64,000 nt of DNA from Rhynochetos jubatus (lineage: Eukaryota > Chordata > Aves > Eurypygiformes > Rhynochetidae), in assembly GCA_027574665.1 (NCBI GenBank), contig CM050659.1, positions 1,245,001-1,309,000 on the forward strand, read 5' to 3'. The notes below the pieces were generated by a model, which saw nothing but the letters and a program-made list of their open reading frames with translations, ran no database searches and was not told the DNA's origin. The first letter of the stretch is position 1. Every line of letters begins with the position of its first letter. Positions 23,594 through 36,400 of this stretch are shown here, in pieces. Both the position numbers and the translations under genes were made by a program.

Positions 23594-25697
23594 TGTGCTG
23601 GTTTCAGGCAGGAACAAGCTCCTCTTCTACTCAGAGCTGGCTGGCTCAAAGTGGCCGAGGGAGGGTTTCATTCCATGGTATGTCAGGCTTGGGGCACATG
23701 TGCAGTTCAGGGGTGGGAAGGGGCCTGAGGGGTCGTTAAGACTTTGATAGCTGGGTTGTTAACTCCTTTTCTTAGCTCTTGCTGCATTTGTTAGCAGGGG
23801 AGCAGTTTCTTTTGCTAGCTGGAACTAGCTAGCTATCCGTTTTCCAATGCTAGGCATTGCTTCAGAAATTATGGGGTATTGTCTAATTGACGGTGGAGTC
23901 CCTCCTTTTGTTTGAATCACCACTGGTTCTGCAGATTTTAACAATCCTACCTCATCTCCAGAGGTACTCCACAGCTCAGAAGGAATCTCAATCCGTTCCT
24001 CAGGGATTCTTTTGCTTCTCAGGTTTTAATTTCAATACTGAGACTCCTAATATCACCAGGAGGGGAAAAGAAAGAAATAATTCTTTACCACGTATGACCC
24101 CATCAATAATTACGGCATCAGTAGAGACCTGTGGTATTTGAAAATTAAGTAAAGATAGCATTGCTCCAGTGTCTATCAAAAAATTTACTGAAATACCATT
24201 TACCTTTGCCGTGATGTGACCGTTATGATCTACCTTAATTCCTGTCAGTTCCATAAATTGATAACTCCAGTGTTTTCTTCTTTATTGAGAATGAGGTCTG
24301 GGTGGTCTCTCCACAGAAGTCCTTCCACTGGAGCTGATGGTCTAAGAGGACAGTCACATTGTCTGTGTCCTCAATTACCACAATAAAAACACTCAAGGGC
24401 ATGAGGATAAGAAGTTGAAGAGGGAAAACCCCTTCCTCTCTGTCCTCTCCCTCTGTGCCCCCTCGCTGGGGAAAACCCCAACCTCTTTGTTGGCTATAAC
24501 CTTGAGTAATTGCTGCAGCTAACAGTGATTTCTCTCTCTTTCTCCTTCCTTTCTCTTTTTCATTCCGCTTTCAATTATTTCTTCTTCCTGTCATTGTTTC
24601 TCCTCACTCCATCCATCATACACAAACGTAGCCATACTCAAGATTTTAGCCAAAGTTTCTCCTTGCCATCCAGGCATATGTTTTTTTGAAATATTTACTG
24701 ATATCTGGGGCAGATTGATCTACAAATACACTTATAGCTAATGGTTCTTGAAAATTTTCTCAGGTCATACCTCCATATTTGAGTAAGGTAGCTTTTAGAC
24801 AGCCCAAATAATCGCTGTTTTGTCTGTGTTCCAGCACTTTTGTCCAATTAGTGACCTGTTCTCCAGCTTGTTGGACCACTTCCACTAATTGTTGGATAGC
24901 GGTTCGATAAGCTGTCTTTCCACCAGTAATGGATACATTCCATTCAGGGTTATTTTCTGGCCAGGGGAGTAGTCCCTGGGCTTGCCCCCTTTGTTTATCA
25001 TTGTTTATCAACGACCATCACAATACCCTGTCTCAGCTGCATTCTTCTGTTCTGGTTCCAATCCTTTTTTCAGTTTCAGGGTTTTCTTTGGGTCACCGTC
25101 TGCGCAATCACTCTTCTGCCATTTCTTTCTTACACAATTCTGAGGCAGACTTCGGGATGTAGTATCTTGAAGGTTTACCTTGTGTCTAGCAAAGCACCCG
25201 TGCTTAATTAATCACTCTTTGTTAAAACAGTGTCTACATGATTAGCTTGACTGGGTTTTGAACCAGCCTTGGGTGGGTCTATACAAGGAGCAGGTTGAGA
25301 ACAAACATTCTGGGCCTGTTGAGCAGTATTTCTGCACTTTTACAAGACCCCAAACCTCAGATCTAAACCTACACTAGAGACTATGAAAGATTCCTTTACA
25401 CTCTCAGCTCTGGGGCTCTCAAGTCAGGGACTTCTCACTGTTCTGGGACCGGGCTGTGTATCAGTCAGCACATGATGAGCTACTGTACCATATGTTCTAT
25501 TTTCCATTATTTTGATTAGTAGTAGTAGTATTGTTAGTATCACTGTAATTTTCATTTATATTATTAACTAGTTCTTATCTCAACTTTACAAGCTTTCATT
25601 GTCTTTTCCTCCAACTGCCCTCCACTGTGCGAGGGGGAAGGGAGGTGAGCGAGCGGCTGTGTGGTACATAATTGCCAGATAAGGTTAAACCGCGACA
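23594..25697 (+). mobile_element. Solo LTR split by an opposite-strand ERV piece
   Basis: The 5' part (23594 to about 23860) starts TGTGCTGGTTTCAGGC and matches the U3 of the intact LTR at 26429-27242, for example around TTTCATTCCATGGTATGTCA. The 3' part (about 25410-25697) matches its U3-R-U5 end, including TTAAACCGCGACA. About 1.5 kb of - strand gag-pro sequence sits between them. I did not find a target-site duplication. Confidence 0.7.
23870..25170 (-). pseudogene. Class I ERV gag-capsid, nucleocapsid and protease fragment
   Basis: Read on the - strand: capsid-like sequence (open from 25011 to 24760, with NPEWN and YLGCLKATLLKYGG), then a basic Arg/Lys-rich stretch, then one CX2CX4HX4C zinc knuckle at about 24370-24415 interrupted by a stop. 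A protease segment follows (24254-24000) with an intact DTGA active-site motif and GHITAKVNG just before it. Several stops separate the pieces. No RT follows and no LTR of its own is seen. The fragment lies inside a + strand LTR. Confidence 0.75.
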
Positions 25698-26428
25698 CCT
25701 CTGAGGTCATTTTACAGCAGAGCAGCAAAGTTTTGTGGAACAAGTGAGACTGAGACACTGCCTAGAAACATTCTCCTCCAAGTTCTTCCACACCCATGTG
25801 GCAGTACCTCCAGAAAACACTGTTCTGTTTGCTTACGATGGTTCTAAACCTCTGCAATGGATCTTCAACGACGTCCCCCCGACTGACAGCGCTGCTGTTA
25901 CTGTGGACAGCAGTGCAAAGCTGCCCAAAGAACACAGTCAGACACATTTAGAATCCAAAGGTTGCAATCAGCAAGAAAAAAAAATACTTTACCATGTACA
26001 TGAGACTGTCGGAAACTTTTTCCTGGTGCAAAGTGGAAATGCCCAGTTACCTGCAGGAGATAGATAAACATCTGTCATTAAAAGGTCTGAATCTACCTGA
26101 ACAAAGCAGTCGTACTGGTGCTTGGGTTTTTAATTTTTTTTTAAACAAGATATACACCCAGCAACTCATTTTCATAAGTGGCCAAATCAGCAGCTACTGT
26201 CCTAAAGGTGATAGGAATTTCCCCTCTTCCTCAGTGGCAGTCATGTAGAAAGCCATAATTAAATACTGATGTTGATAATAACTGTTCTATGCAGATTATT
26301 TTAGTGCACATAAAAATGGGAAGAAGGAATTAGGTCTATTGGGAGGAATTGACTGCTGCTGCAGGAAGTACAAATAGGCATCACAGGAAAGGAGCAGAGA
26401 AAGTTATAGAGGGAGAGTGAGCAGGGTT
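25698..26428. other. No gene recognised
   Basis: Sequence between two LTRs of the same family. The 110-codon open frame at 25735-26067 has no recognisable features. Confidence 0.4.
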
Positions 26429-27242
26429 GTGCTGGGTTCAGTCAGGAAAGAGTTAACTCTCTCTACCATGGCTGCTATGAAGTTGTTCTTGGATGCTGAG
26501 AGCAGTACTGATAAGGTCTCAGCTGGCGCTGGGCGATGCCTGCACTGAATTCAAGGTCTTTCTCCACTTCTGATCCTGCAGCTGCATTCCCAGCTCTCGC
26601 TGTCTCGCTACAGGCAGTGCAAGGGACACACAGTTCAGACAGCTGACCCAAACTGACCAAGGGAGTATTTCATTCCATAGTACGTCATGCTTGAGGCATG
26701 GGTGGGGAGGGGGTCTGGGAGCCATTACTCTCACTCTCTTGCTTGTTTACTTCCTGGCACTTGCTAACACTCTGACTCCTGCATGATCTGCTTTGCTAAC
26801 TCCTGTGCTGGCTCATTCGTGAGGAAGTTGGTGGGTTTACTTAGTTTTCCCAGTCGTGCTATTGCTGATAGGGTTTGCTCGGAATCTGCTGTGATCGCTC
26901 TCGGGCTCCAGCCCTCGGGCTGCGATCACTTTCAGGCTGCAGCTCTCGGGCTCTCTGGGTCTGACTCACACTACTCGGCACCTGGTTGTGCACTGGTCAG
27001 TGGGTGGTGAGCAACTGTATCAGAATTGTATCATATGGTTTATTTTCTATTATTTTAATTACTTATTAGTAGTATTATTTGTATATATTAATTTAGATTT
27101 AATCAGTAAATGGTTCTTACCTCAATTTTACGAGCTTTCTTATTTCTTTTTCCTCTGATTCTTCCCCTCCACTGGAGGAGGAGAGGGGGGATTTGTGAGA
27201 GCGGCTTCGTGGTATTTTGCTAGCCGGAGTTAAACCACGACA
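26429..27242 (+). mobile_element. Solo LTR, 814 bp, with 5-bp target duplication
   Basis: Begins TGTGCTGGGTTCAG and ends TTAAACCACGACA. It is flanked on both sides by AGGGT (26424-26428 and 27243-27247), the 5-bp duplication expected from retroviral integration. There is no internal sequence, so this is the product of LTR-LTR recombination. It provides the reference for the family members at 23594-25697 and 50757-51086. Confidence 0.9.
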
Positions 27243-27247
27243 AGGGT

Positions 27248-29080
27248 AAAAAAACCCTCAATACAATGAACAACAGTGAGCCTATGTATGCATCTGTAAA
27301 AATTCAATATATGCAAAAATAAAGCACTACACCTACAAACAAACAAAAATAAACCCCAAACACCCACCTTCCCCCACAAAGGCACAGGTTGTTAAAATTT
27401 CATGCTGGAATCTGAAAGGGGTACGAGTATCACGTGCCAATCCTCCCTGACCCTTACTAGCCATCACGCACACTCTCCCCTGGAAGATCTGAATGCCCCA
27501 AACCCACCTGCTACATTACAGCTTTGACGTCTGTGCAAACCTACTGCTTATGTTAACTACAGACCTGCTGAGAATGGAGGCGTGCAAAATTCGAAAGGCA
27601 TAGCAATGGCCCGCAGAAACTTCCTCAGAAACAATCCTGCCCTTGGACCCTTGCTACCTCCCACATTCCCCTTTGAATCTTTCCTGCTCATCACACTTTG
27701 TGATGGAGGGTCCCATATCAGTTCAGTACCCACCATGATGCTCAAATCACAATCTCTGGTTTCATAAGTAAGTAAAAGGTTTACTTTCCAGAAAGAAAGA
27801 ATGTGTCTCCAGGAAGAGCACACAAAGATGCAAAAACCCGAGTTTGAATAAAAAACCAACAACAAACAAACTCCAAACAAAACAAAAACCTAGCCTGGGC
27901 CTGACTTCTAGAATGTACTTGGGTGCGTAACCTGCATGTCCGAGTGTTCTGGGTTTGGTAACCCGTCAAATGACAGGGTAGTTACACAGTCACCTGGTAT
28001 ACCTTGTAAAACATTTTCATACACCAGTTGCAAAACCCACCCCTCTGAGCAGAGGCCCCCCAAACCAGCAGGAGCCCCCAGTCTCTCTGGCCTTCCCACG
28101 CCCTTGTACATGTGAGGAAGGTAAAGACCAGTAATATCTGGGGTGGTCAGAAGGAAGCCAGACTTGCTACCTTTAGAGCCCAGTGCATTGCCCAAAGCAA
28201 TTACCACAACAGCACAAGAGGCAGGGAGGATCAGTGGGCAGTCAGATAACATGCACAGCAGGAATACCCAGTAAGACCTGCAGAATTTTCTGTCACTTCA
28301 TCCTGCAACTTTGTTCTGAATTTAGTCAGAAGATGATTAACGCTCATTCTGATTGTAAACATTTTGGAGAAGTGTTATCACATGGCATTTGCGTTAACAG
28401 TCAGAACTGCAGTAAAAACATCATGGAAAAGTTGTGCCTCACCAGGTAACTTCCAAAGGAGACTCTAAAGGTTTTCAACAAGAGCATAGTCAAATCTTGA
28501 GTCCCGGGTGAACTCTGTGCCAGCTTTTTCAGTATTGCTGAGCTCTCTGGCAAAGTACACCACCACCCAGAAACAGAAGGGCGTTTATAACATAGCCCCA
28601 TTTACAATCTAGAAAAATCACACTGTCTGACTGGAAGCGCTGGCTCAAGCGCCGAGTGGGCCTGGCTGGAATCACTGTGTAACCACAAGGGGATCACCAG
28701 TTCTTCCTTGCCCATGGCCCAGGCAGCAGTGCAGCACTCGGAAGCACCGGGCACACTGAGCCTGTTGGGCCGTGGGCAAGTAGGAAAATGATCCCCAGTA
28801 CTCAGAAGTCGGACTCACAAGCACAAGGCATATGTGGAAAAATAACATCTAGATTGATCTTCAATTTGTCACCCCTTGATCAGTAAATGTACAATTCCAG
28901 ATGAACCTAGGAACAACAGAAAAAACAAGAGTCCTGTTTCACTTGGAAGAACATCAAAAGGCCTCTTTCCCTCGACACCTCTGGCTCTGGAGCTGACTTT
29001 TAAGACGTGGGATTTGCGAGACACTCGAGCCTCTGCCTCCCACGCCTTCCGTGGTAGCCAAGTGCATGTCATTTGGAATA
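27248..29080. other. Downstream side of ERGIC3 exon 1, no further exon seen
   Basis: About 1.8 kb that would be ERGIC3 intron 1 if that gene continued on the - strand. No match to ERGIC3 exon 2 or any other exon was recognised. Confidence 0.45.
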
Positions 29081-29084
29081 CCCA

Positions 29085-29420
29085 CAAGGTCCCACTCGCC
29101 TGCCCACCCCCACCCCACGGCGAGGCCCGGGCCCGCCTGCCAGCCCCCCTCAGCCCGCCCGCTCACCCACCCCCGCACATCTTGACCCGAAAGTCTTCCA
29201 GGGTCTTGGGGAAGGCATCGAACCACTTCAGCCGCCACAGCGAGACCATGGCACCACGCGCCCTGGAACCAAACCCACCTTCCGGCGCCAGGCCTGAAGG
29301 GCCTCGCCCCCTTCTTGCTCTCCCTGCCGATGGCCCCCAGGCCTCCAAAGGACGGCCGAGGTGCCGCCTGTGCTGAGAGTGGTTCGCTGCAAAGGGCTCA
29401 GTACCAAGCCGAAGCTGCTG
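29085..29420. promoter_or_regulatory. CpG island around ERGIC3 exon 1
   Basis: GC- and CpG-rich block centred on the ERGIC3-like first exon, as expected for the promoter of a housekeeping ER/Golgi gene. It lies about 0.6 kb beyond the LTR that ends the CEP250-like gene, in the same orientation. Confidence 0.65.
29168..29249 (-). pseudogene. ERGIC3: ERGIC3 exon 1, partial copy
   Basis: ERGIC3 is a membrane protein that cycles between the ER, the intermediate compartment and the Golgi. The - strand frame starting at ATG 29249-29247 reads LKWFDAFPKTLEDFRVK and then MCGG, matching the conserved N-terminus LKQFDAYPKTLEDFRVKTCGG, and then meets GTGGGT/GTGAGC donors at 29170-29161. The first six residues and several others differ from the usual ERGIC3 sequence, more than expected for a slowly evolving gene. 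In human, ERGIC3 lies downstream of CEP250 in the same orientation, as here. No further exons are visible to the 27.2-kb LTR, so the copy is probably truncated. A functional gene with a long first intron cannot be excluded. Confidence 0.82.
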
Positions 29421-30028
29421 GCAGAGAGAGCAGTTTTCCCTTGGTTTGACATCCGGCTCGGCCATTGCCTCCATTGTGAAAGGGCTCGACCTTGTTACTA
29501 GTGCCCTGCTGACGACCACCAAGCTGTGCCTCAGGCCGGCTGTCACAGCAGCAAAGCACAAAGCAAATCATCCGGGAGAGCACTGGCGCTTTCTGTGCTG
29601 AAGGCTGGAAGGAAGGCAGGCAGGCAGGCAAAACCCTCACTCTCTTGTCCTGCCTTCGGTCCCTGCTGTGCACCCTCCAGCCCTTCGTTTTGGTAACACC
29701 TCCATCATCTCCCTCTCTCCTCACAGGGAACCGCTGGCTCTGAACTTGAGAGGTTTAATCAGACAGCAGCTCGAAATAGTTTACTTGGGCAAGTCAAAAA
29801 CTAGTAGAAGCTTTTCCTGAGCCACATACTTACCTAGCCCTTGCTTTTTCCTACTGAAACACTGCAGTCCCACAAAATTTCTTTCATGAAAAACAAATTC
29901 ATAAGGACCATCACTAGGAGATGTTTCCAAAGGCAGGCAGAACAAATGCACCCCCATTTCCCACCGCAAAACATAGCACATTCCTGGGAAAGGCACAAGA
30001 CGGGAACCCCATTGTATGGAGTTAACAC
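29421..30028. other. Between ERGIC3 exon 1 and the LTR
   Basis: About 0.6 kb without a recognisable exon. A short (GCAG) tract lies at 29618-29631. Confidence 0.45.
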
Positions 30029-30453
30029 TGCCAGGAGTCAGTGCTCACAAAGGAGACAGCGGAGTCCTGAAAACAAAAAAAAACCCAACAAAACTTTATT
30101 CGAATAAAGGGGGAGTCCACGGGACATAGCCCTGTGGGGACTCTCAACCTACAGGGGGACGCAGCCCCCTTTTATCCTACTTTCCCGACCACAGGAGACC
30201 CTCTTCACCTCCCTGTTGGCTGAGGTACTCTGAGTGTACAGACATCCCGATCCACCTAAGACATTCATGTAGTTGAGATATTCCAGGTATTCATGTAATT
30301 AACATAATCAAGGTATTCATCTAGTTTCTTGGTCAACTAAATTTGATTGTTTCTTCTTTCCGTAAGTCTGAGTTCACACAGGCAGCTTTTGTTCCTTGAG
30401 CCTGGGTGTGCACAGGCTTCTTCTGTAAAGACATGCAACTGGTGTTGCTGTCA
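30029..30453 (-). mobile_element. LTR, family of the palindrome-boundary LTRs
   Basis: Homologous along its length to the LTRs at 47128-47612 (-) and 54545-54985 (+). Shared landmarks are the start TGA..G.A.CACCAGTT, the AGCCTGGGTGTGC block, runs of TATTCATGTA-like repeats, the CCCACAGGGCTATGTCCCGTG block, AATAAA and the end CTGACTCCTGG(C/T)A. On the - strand it begins 22 bp after the stop codon of the CEP250-like gene. No target duplication was found. Confidence 0.85.
30095..30100 (-). terminator. Polyadenylation signal AATAAA in the LTR
   Basis: AATAAA on the - strand inside the R region of the LTR, about 375 nt downstream of the CEP250-like stop codon and in the same sense. No AATAAA lies between the stop and the LTR, so this is the first good signal available to the gene. 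Confidence 0.6.
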
Positions 30454-30475
30454 CCGTGATGCCGCAACTGTTCCT

Positions 30476-33400
30476 CTACACACAAAGAAGGTTCACAGAT
30501 TGATCCAGCTTCTGGGTCTCTGCCTCCAGAACAGCAGCTTTGGGCTCCCTGACCACAGCTGCTAAGGAGCAAGACAGCTCTTCGTGGAGGCGTGACAGCT
30601 CCTGGCTGGTCTTTGCACAGCACTCAACATAGTCCTGCTTGTATTTTCGTTCCTCCGCCAGCTGCATCTGCAGAAGGGACACCTGAAAGAGGCAAAAGGC
30701 CGAGCTCAGACAAGCCCACACTCTTGGGACCATCCGTAGCTCCAAAGCACCGGCCCTCAGGGAAGACGCACCCTCTAACTCCAGCCCTGACAAACACTTT
30801 GTCCTTGTGGAATGGGAAGTGGCGGGTTCCCAGAGTCACCCAGAACTGAACTCAGATGATCAGCAATTCCAGTTTCTTCCTGGCACACCACTCGCACGTA
30901 CAAGACCAAGACGTTACAGGGATGGTAAAGACAGAGGTTCCTACAGGAACTAGTAAACCAACTCTTCTTCCAGAAGGGAGGTTTGGGCTGCTGCCACCTT
31001 AGTCCCACAGGCTTTTTCCTCAGCAGGAGGGCTATTGGTTACACAAGGTAGCGAAGAACTGTTCTGTTAGGATCTAGTTCAAAAACTCGACAACTAGCAC
31101 ATGAAAAGGGAGCAAACTCATTTTTCCTAACACGTTTCTCCTAGCATTTCACAAATGAGTAGAGCATAATTTGATGAACAAAGCATCGGGGGTGGGGCAG
31201 GGCCTTCAAGGATTGCTGAGGCCTTGAGACTCCTCCAGCTCTCTTATTTTCTAGCAACACGGGGTTGTGCCTGCCGGGCTTCTTGATGGGAGAGCCGCAA
31301 CTGCACTCACCCCCTGTTAGGTTTGCAGTGCAGTGCAGCCACAGCAGCTCTGGCTTGTTGCCCTCTGCCTGCTGTGGAGTGCAGGAGGTGCCCGGCCAGC
31401 ACTGGGAGCAGCGCTCAGTGCTTTGCTGTTCTGGGGAAAACGGCTCAGGTGAGAGGTTTTCCTCTGTTTCCAAAGCGACGTGCTTTGCCAAGGGCTGCGC
31501 AACACGTGGGAGTGCAACTCCCATTCTCAAGCTACGAAGTCTTGGCAAGTCAACTCAATACCAGAAGCAGTTCCTAAACGAGTTTCATGGCTTACGGAAC
31601 CGGCTGCTTTTGAATTACAACACCAAGGCCTGTCAACACAAAGCCAAACCAGAAAAACAGCGGGACCCTGATCTGCTAAGCTTCTAGAGCAGACCAGATG
31701 GGAACCTCAGGCAGCTCCAGCTGGGGAATGTGCAGTGCTGAATCAGATGCCAGTAGTGCACACGGAAAGGAAGAAGTCAGGGGGACCTCATGGCAAACAA
31801 TATGCGTAGACTAGGGACCACCACCACTGAGGAGAGGGACGGATCTGACCTCTCTGTTATAATAAGGGCACTGTTGTGAAGCTGGGCTTGGGAGCCTGAA
31901 AAATCCTCCCACGCTCTGGCAGGTAATCTGCAGCAACAGAACTTCAGACACCGAGGCTTCCTGCTAAAAGCATCCCTAGGATATAACTTGGTGGCTTTGG
32001 CAGTGTTCTCAGCTTGCTTGCCAGAGCCAAGCATCATGTACCCTCCTCACATGAATCTTATGTGCATTTTCCCCCGATCGCCTGTGAAGGTTCACCTCCT
32101 CAGGGAGACCAGGCTGTACCAGACCCATAAAAGTATGTGGAAGGGAAGTCTGGCGACTGCTGCTCCTGCCAATACCTCTGTCAAAGGACACAACAGGGTT
32201 CAGTAGCTGGAATGTACAACATTCGCACACTGATACAACGAATGTCTGTGCAGTGCCTAGGCCTCTGACGCAGTCCGATATCGCGATCGTGATTAGCACA
32301 GCACAGCAAGACGACCGAGAGTAACGACTGCCTGAAGGCTGTGAGCTCTGGCACTGCCTCAGATCCCTGGAGCTCTGGTAAGACGCAAGCTCCACTGTTA
32401 ACTGAACCAAGGGAAAATAGGAAGAGTCACCAAGATGAGTTAAGACTCAAGGGCAACCACCTTAGAATATTCTCTATTTTCAGGCAAGCTCCAGTTTCCT
32501 CAGTTTCTTCCAACCCCTCTCCCACCACACCTGACCTTTAGGCAAGTCAGCGACTCGACCTAGGTGATGTGGTTTGGCCGTGGCCAACGCATCTGTCTGA
32601 CTGGGTATTTCCACTGCCTGACTGGGTATTTCCACTGCCTGGGGTACTCACGCCCTGACAGCCAAACAGAACTGGAGCTGTAGCATCGTGCAGAGTTATG
32701 CCCATCACTACAGCCACAGCAGCTTTTGATGACAGCTTTCCTACTCCTCACCTGGTTCCGCAACTCGGCTAATGGACAACTGCAGCACGCGTGAGACGAC
32801 TCCTGTGAAGAAAACACAAGGATTTCTTTTTGGTCTCCAAAAAGACCCAGGGCCATGGCCTATATTTGACTTCAATTAGGTCTGTACTGGGGGGCTGCTG
32901 CCACTGGGCTTTGCCATCGTTCCTCCGTATGGCCAGCGCCTCCTCCCACCAAGTAAGATTCTGTTCTCACCTGTCTAGAAGCAGGCATCTTGTGCTGGTC
33001 AGAGAGAGACAATCCGCACGCATCTGGCAGTGACGGACGCTTAAAATATCTCTTCAGTCTCCTCCGTTCGTGTTCCACCTGCACGTTGGACAGGAGAAAA
33101 GAGTCACAGAAACCTGCCACCAAACAGGGAGCAAAAGGACCTCTGGGCATCACGGCAAGGCGATTTCTGCACAGAGACTGTTAATTGCACCAGAGAACAC
33201 TGGGGGCAAACAGCACGGCAAGTAGACTATGGAAGAGAAAGAGCAAGAGGAGACAGTTCCTGACGCAAGAGTCAAATGTGTGTGGGGGGGTACTCTGGGC
33301 AAAAAGGGTGGTACCGGAGCAAATGTGCATTGGTGAAGGCAGTGGGGTGCCAGAAGAGAGAGAAAAACCCCAAAGTGTGTGTCCACAGGGGAAAGTGGGA

Positions 33401-36400
33401 GAGGGAAGGAACCAAGCAGAGGACTCCCAAATGCTGTCTGTGGAAATGTGCTCCAGAGGACCGTGAGGCATTGCAGGGTCAGGGAAAGCCTGTTTTACCT
33501 CCTCAAGAGTCCTCCTGAGCTCAGCAATGAGTTGCTTCAGCTCCACCTTCTCACATTCCAGCCTCGCAACTGTTTGCTGCAGATGTTCCAGCCGCTGCGA
33601 CAGGAGTCTCTTCTCCGAAAGCCACGATAGCTGCTCCCTTTCTGCAATAGCCTGCTGGGTATTCAGAGAGCAGCTATGTGAGATGGTGCCACAGAAAGGT
33701 ACAAAGGGCCAGGATCAACAAGTCGGGGAGAGTGACCGGACTCAGGAATGGACAGTGCCACGTCCCTTCCCCTCCGCCTGGTCCACAGGCCAAAACAACA
33801 CACTCTCTTCCTAGGAGCCCTCCCCCAGGTCACCTGGGAGAATCCCACACAACTTGGCCTTCCTGCTTTTTGGACTGCGGCACAAGTGCTTCCTGAACGT
33901 GCCACGAAGCCTTTAGCCCCACCAGGCGATGGTACGAATCTCATTCTTTTTAATACACCGGAAAAGCTGTACCTCAGCAATCTGTATCTCTGAAAGCATC
34001 CTCTAAGCACCATCAGTGTAGCTGCTGTTCAGCCAGTGTTATAACATTCCACTAAGGTCAGTGCGTTAGTCTGGTCAACTGTGCCCTTTCCACACCAAAT
34101 CCTAGCCACGCCACGGTGGCTAAGCTTGCCTAGACAGGAGAGAGCCATCCCCAACTTTTGGGCTTGAGTTAATTTTAGCAGCAAGCTCCGTACTTCTTTC
34201 AGTAGTGCTGGGCTTGACAGAAAACATTCTCGCAGGTGAATAGTCTCTGCCTGGACCTATACAGACAGGCAAGCCTGCTGGCTGCAACCATAGCGTCTTT
34301 GGCCAAGCAGGTCACGTATTTCTGGGAATATACATTCCCCTATCTTGAATCCCTTACAGGCATTTGAGTTGACTGATGATCAATCACATTGCCTACCTGA
34401 CGGTGAAACCGGTCCATGTCCCTCTCTGAAACCATGCTCCGCAGGATGGCTATTTCTTCCCTCAGAGTCCCATTGGCCCTTTCACTCTTGGTAAGGGCAA
34501 GAGTCAGTGCTTGTGCCTTCTCTTTCCGTTCAATTTCTTCACTTTCATTCTGCTTCAAAATAGCAACCACATGCTCTAATTGTTCCCCCTTTGCTTTCAG
34601 CTCATCTGCCAGTTGTTGGCTTAGCGCATTCTGCCTTCTCAAGAGGTGGTCTTTCTCCTGAAGAACTCTCCTCTTCTCTGCTTCCTCCTCCTCCCATTTT
34701 TGGAGTTTCTGTATTTGTTTCGTTAGGGTTTCCCTATCATCTTTCCATCGAAAAGCTGATGTTAATTGTTTTAGGAGTTCTCTCTGCCTCCTAAGCTCTC
34801 GCTCTCTCCCTGTCAGAGTCTTCTCTAAATACCTGACTCTGTCTTCCTGGTATTTCATCTCTTCATCCTTTTTTGTCAGCATCTGTTGAACCTGCTGGTG
34901 ATCTTCCCGAAGATGTCTTATTTCATCTTCTAACTCTTTTTGCTCACCTTGAACCTTGGTCTCTCGTTCCCTCTCAGGTAAGGCTTCTGCCAGGAGCTTC
35001 TCTTGCTCTCTGTGGTGTCTAACTTCTACATTCTTCTCGGTTAGCCTAAGCTGGAGACTTTGCAAGGTCTTCAGTTCTTCTTGATGCTGGAGTTTTTGCA
35101 TAAGAGTTTCATTATCCTCATCTCTCTTCCTCACCATTTCCTCAAGCAGATTCACTTGCTTCTGGCATGCCATTAGTGCTACTTTCATGCTTTCTTCACA
35201 CAGCTGGAACACATTCATTTGCTCTGTCTGCCTGAGGAGCTCCAAATGGTTCTTTTCCACTCTTTGGCCCATTTCGTCTAGATCCTGCTGTAGATTCTTG
35301 GCCTGCTTGGCTTCTAACTCCTTCTGCCCTTGAAGGCCTTGGACATGCTCTTGCAAAGACACTATCTCTTGATCTCTAGCTTGTAGAGAAGATTCAGTGT
35401 ATTCCAGTTTCTGCAGTATGGCTTTAGTCTGCATCGCTGCCTCCTCCTTTTGCTGCTGAAGCTTAGAGATAGCCTCCTCCAGAACCTCTATATTTTTTGC
35501 TCTTTCTCTCAGAGTCAGTTTTGCTGCCTGAAGACTTCTTTGCTCAGCTTCATGCTTTTCCTCCTTTTCCTTGCATGACTCACATTGCTTTCTAAGGGAT
35601 AAAATTTCTTGCTCTTGTTCCTTTAGTGCCACTTCAAGATGCTGCAGGATTGCCTTCTGCTGCTCAGAGTCTTGTTCTTGTTTGCGGAAGGTCTCGAGCA
35701 GTTCCTTCTGAGATTCAATCGTGAAATCCTTTTCCTTCAGGATTGCCTCGGTGTGTTCTAAGTCTCTTTGTAAGACATTCATCCGTGCTTCTGTTTTTTC
35801 CTCGTAGCTCCTTGCCTGTTCCTTTTGGATGTCTAGGAGTCTGTCCTTTTCTTTTAAGGTTTCTAGGGTTTGCTCCAGCTGCTCACGGACCGTCCGTAAC
35901 TGCATTTCCAGGGCTTCTTGGGCTTCTTGGGTTTGCTTGTGCTGTGATTCAAGCTCCTGATCTTTTTCAGATAAAGAAAGTGCCTTCTTTTCTACTTTAC
36001 CATGAAGCTCTTGCAGGTACCCCTCTTGCTGTTCCTTGTACAGCTGCAGGAGCCTTAACTGATCCCTTTGAGAATCACACTCACTCTCTGTGTCCCTAAG
36101 AACTGCCTTCACGTGCTCAAGGCCTGCACGCAGAGATTTCACCTCTTCTCTCTCCATTTCCAGTTCATGCATCTGCTGAGTCAGAGACAAAAGCTCTACA
36201 TTTTTCTCCTTCAAGTTTGCTTTCACACGATCCAGATCCACAAGCAGATTTCTCACTTGTGAGGCACCGTTTGTTATTTTCCCCTCCTGCAATTGGATCT
36301 CCCGGTCTCTCTCCTCCAGCTCTTGGCTCATCTGGCTCACTGCAGTCCTCTGCACTTCTTGCTGCTTCTCCAGCTCCCGTATCTGTTCCTGCTGGGATTT

